A DNA stretch of 64,000 nucleotides, taken from assembly GCF_013304385.1 (NCBI RefSeq), contig NZ_JAAITU010000002.1, positions 118,656 through 182,655 on the forward strand, given 5' to 3'. Positions 63,721 through 64,000 of this stretch are shown piece after piece. Positions within the stretch are counted from its first letter, which is position 1. Each line of letters opens with the position of its first letter. The DNA is from Blautia glucerasea (GTDB taxonomy: Bacteria > Bacillota > Clostridia > Lachnospirales > Lachnospiraceae). The position numbers and the translations under genes were made by a program. The notes below the pieces were generated by a model. That model made no database searches, was not told the DNA's origin, and was given only the letters and a program-made list of their open reading frames with translations.

Positions 63721-63810
63721 ATGTTGTTCTTAGAACTCTTGTAATTACTGGGATTCCAGTAAATATGCTGTGTTCCAGCATACTATAACTTTCATCCCAA
63801 ACTGTTGTTT

Positions 63811-63839
63811 AGTTTAAATGCTTTTGTCTTGTTTGTCAA
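63811..63839 (-). promoter_or_regulatory. tRNA-Thr promoter
   Basis: TTGACA (63834-63839), 17-base spacer, TAAACT (63811-63816). The roughly 84-base leader to the tRNA holds two tandem hairpins (ATGCTG/CAGCAT; TTACTGG/CCAGTAA). From 63840 to the window end I recognise no gene. Confidence 0.75.
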
Positions 63840-64000
63840 GTTGTTTTTTTATTATAAGGAAGCGGACAGAAATAATTTTGATGTCAAAGCACCGAAATCC
63901 TGATTACGCGGAATGTTCCAAGCTTTGTTCCGTGCTTTGCACACACGGGAGTTTGACAGTTGAATATAAGAAAAAATGCTTGCAGGCCTTATGGTACCTG

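Noticed and set aside
63840..64000. A gene start at the right edge
   Set aside because: No start codon with ribosome site followed by a recognisable protein before the window ends.

Overview
The window looks like chromosome of a low-to-mid GC, Gram-positive, anaerobic Clostridia, most like a gut Lachnospiraceae (Blautia-type). This rests on family recognition, not on a database search. Supporting signs are strong AGGAGG ribosome sites, TTGACA-17-TATAAT promoters, type III glutamine synthetase beside type I, an Amt-PII fusion, the NifU-like/GGGtGRT pair, indirect Asn-tRNA synthesis, a selenocysteine SelD and cellobiose phosphorylase. I see no phage, CRISPR array, transposase or rRNA.

Region by region. 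1-5.6 kb (minus): glnA, an ANTAR RNA-binding regulator, a short AspRS and gatCAB, joining glutamine synthesis to glutamine-dependent tRNA amidation. 5.7-15 kb (minus): pyrG-gltB-gltD and purF, all glutamine-using enzymes. 15.3-19.6 kb (plus): glnN (GSIII) and an ammonium channel fused to PII. Leaders of glnA, pyrG-gltBD, glnN and amt each carry a small hairpin with a hexaloop of A at position 1 and G at position 4. In each leader this hairpin overlaps the 5' arm of an intrinsic terminator. I read this as one ANTAR antitermination regulon with its likely regulator encoded inside it. 19.7-20.3 kb: a TRIC-like membrane protein. 20.4-27.7 kb: a sugar ABC transporter, a LacI regulator and divergent cellobiose phosphorylase.

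27.7-32.3 kb: a MATE exporter, a TraX-family protein, a remnant of ogt, and the NifU-like/GGGtGRT pair behind a structured leader. 32.3-43 kb (minus): a left-handed beta-helix protein, topB and a formate/nitrite channel; then argH, asd and selD (in-frame UGA = Sec18); then a flippase-like protein with pssA, psd and queH. 43.1-44.7 kb: an ABC ATPase/permease pair without a binding protein. 45.6-49.8 kb: a MerR-methyltransferase fusion followed by rfbA-rfbB-rfbD (no rfbC). 49.9-52.7 kb: an LCP-family cell wall ligase and a homocysteine methyltransferase. 52.8-63.2 kb (minus): two polyamine ABC systems, one apparently nested inside the other, then ptsI and a DUF362 ferredoxin. A tRNA-Thr lies at 63.7 kb.

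A structured intergenic repeat occurs three times. Two copies, 19 kb apart, are 127 bp with one mismatch. A diverged third copy keeps the same three-hairpin plan and lies in the amt leader. The ANTAR leader set, this repeat family and the GGGtGRT operon are the best candidates for incompletely described biology here.
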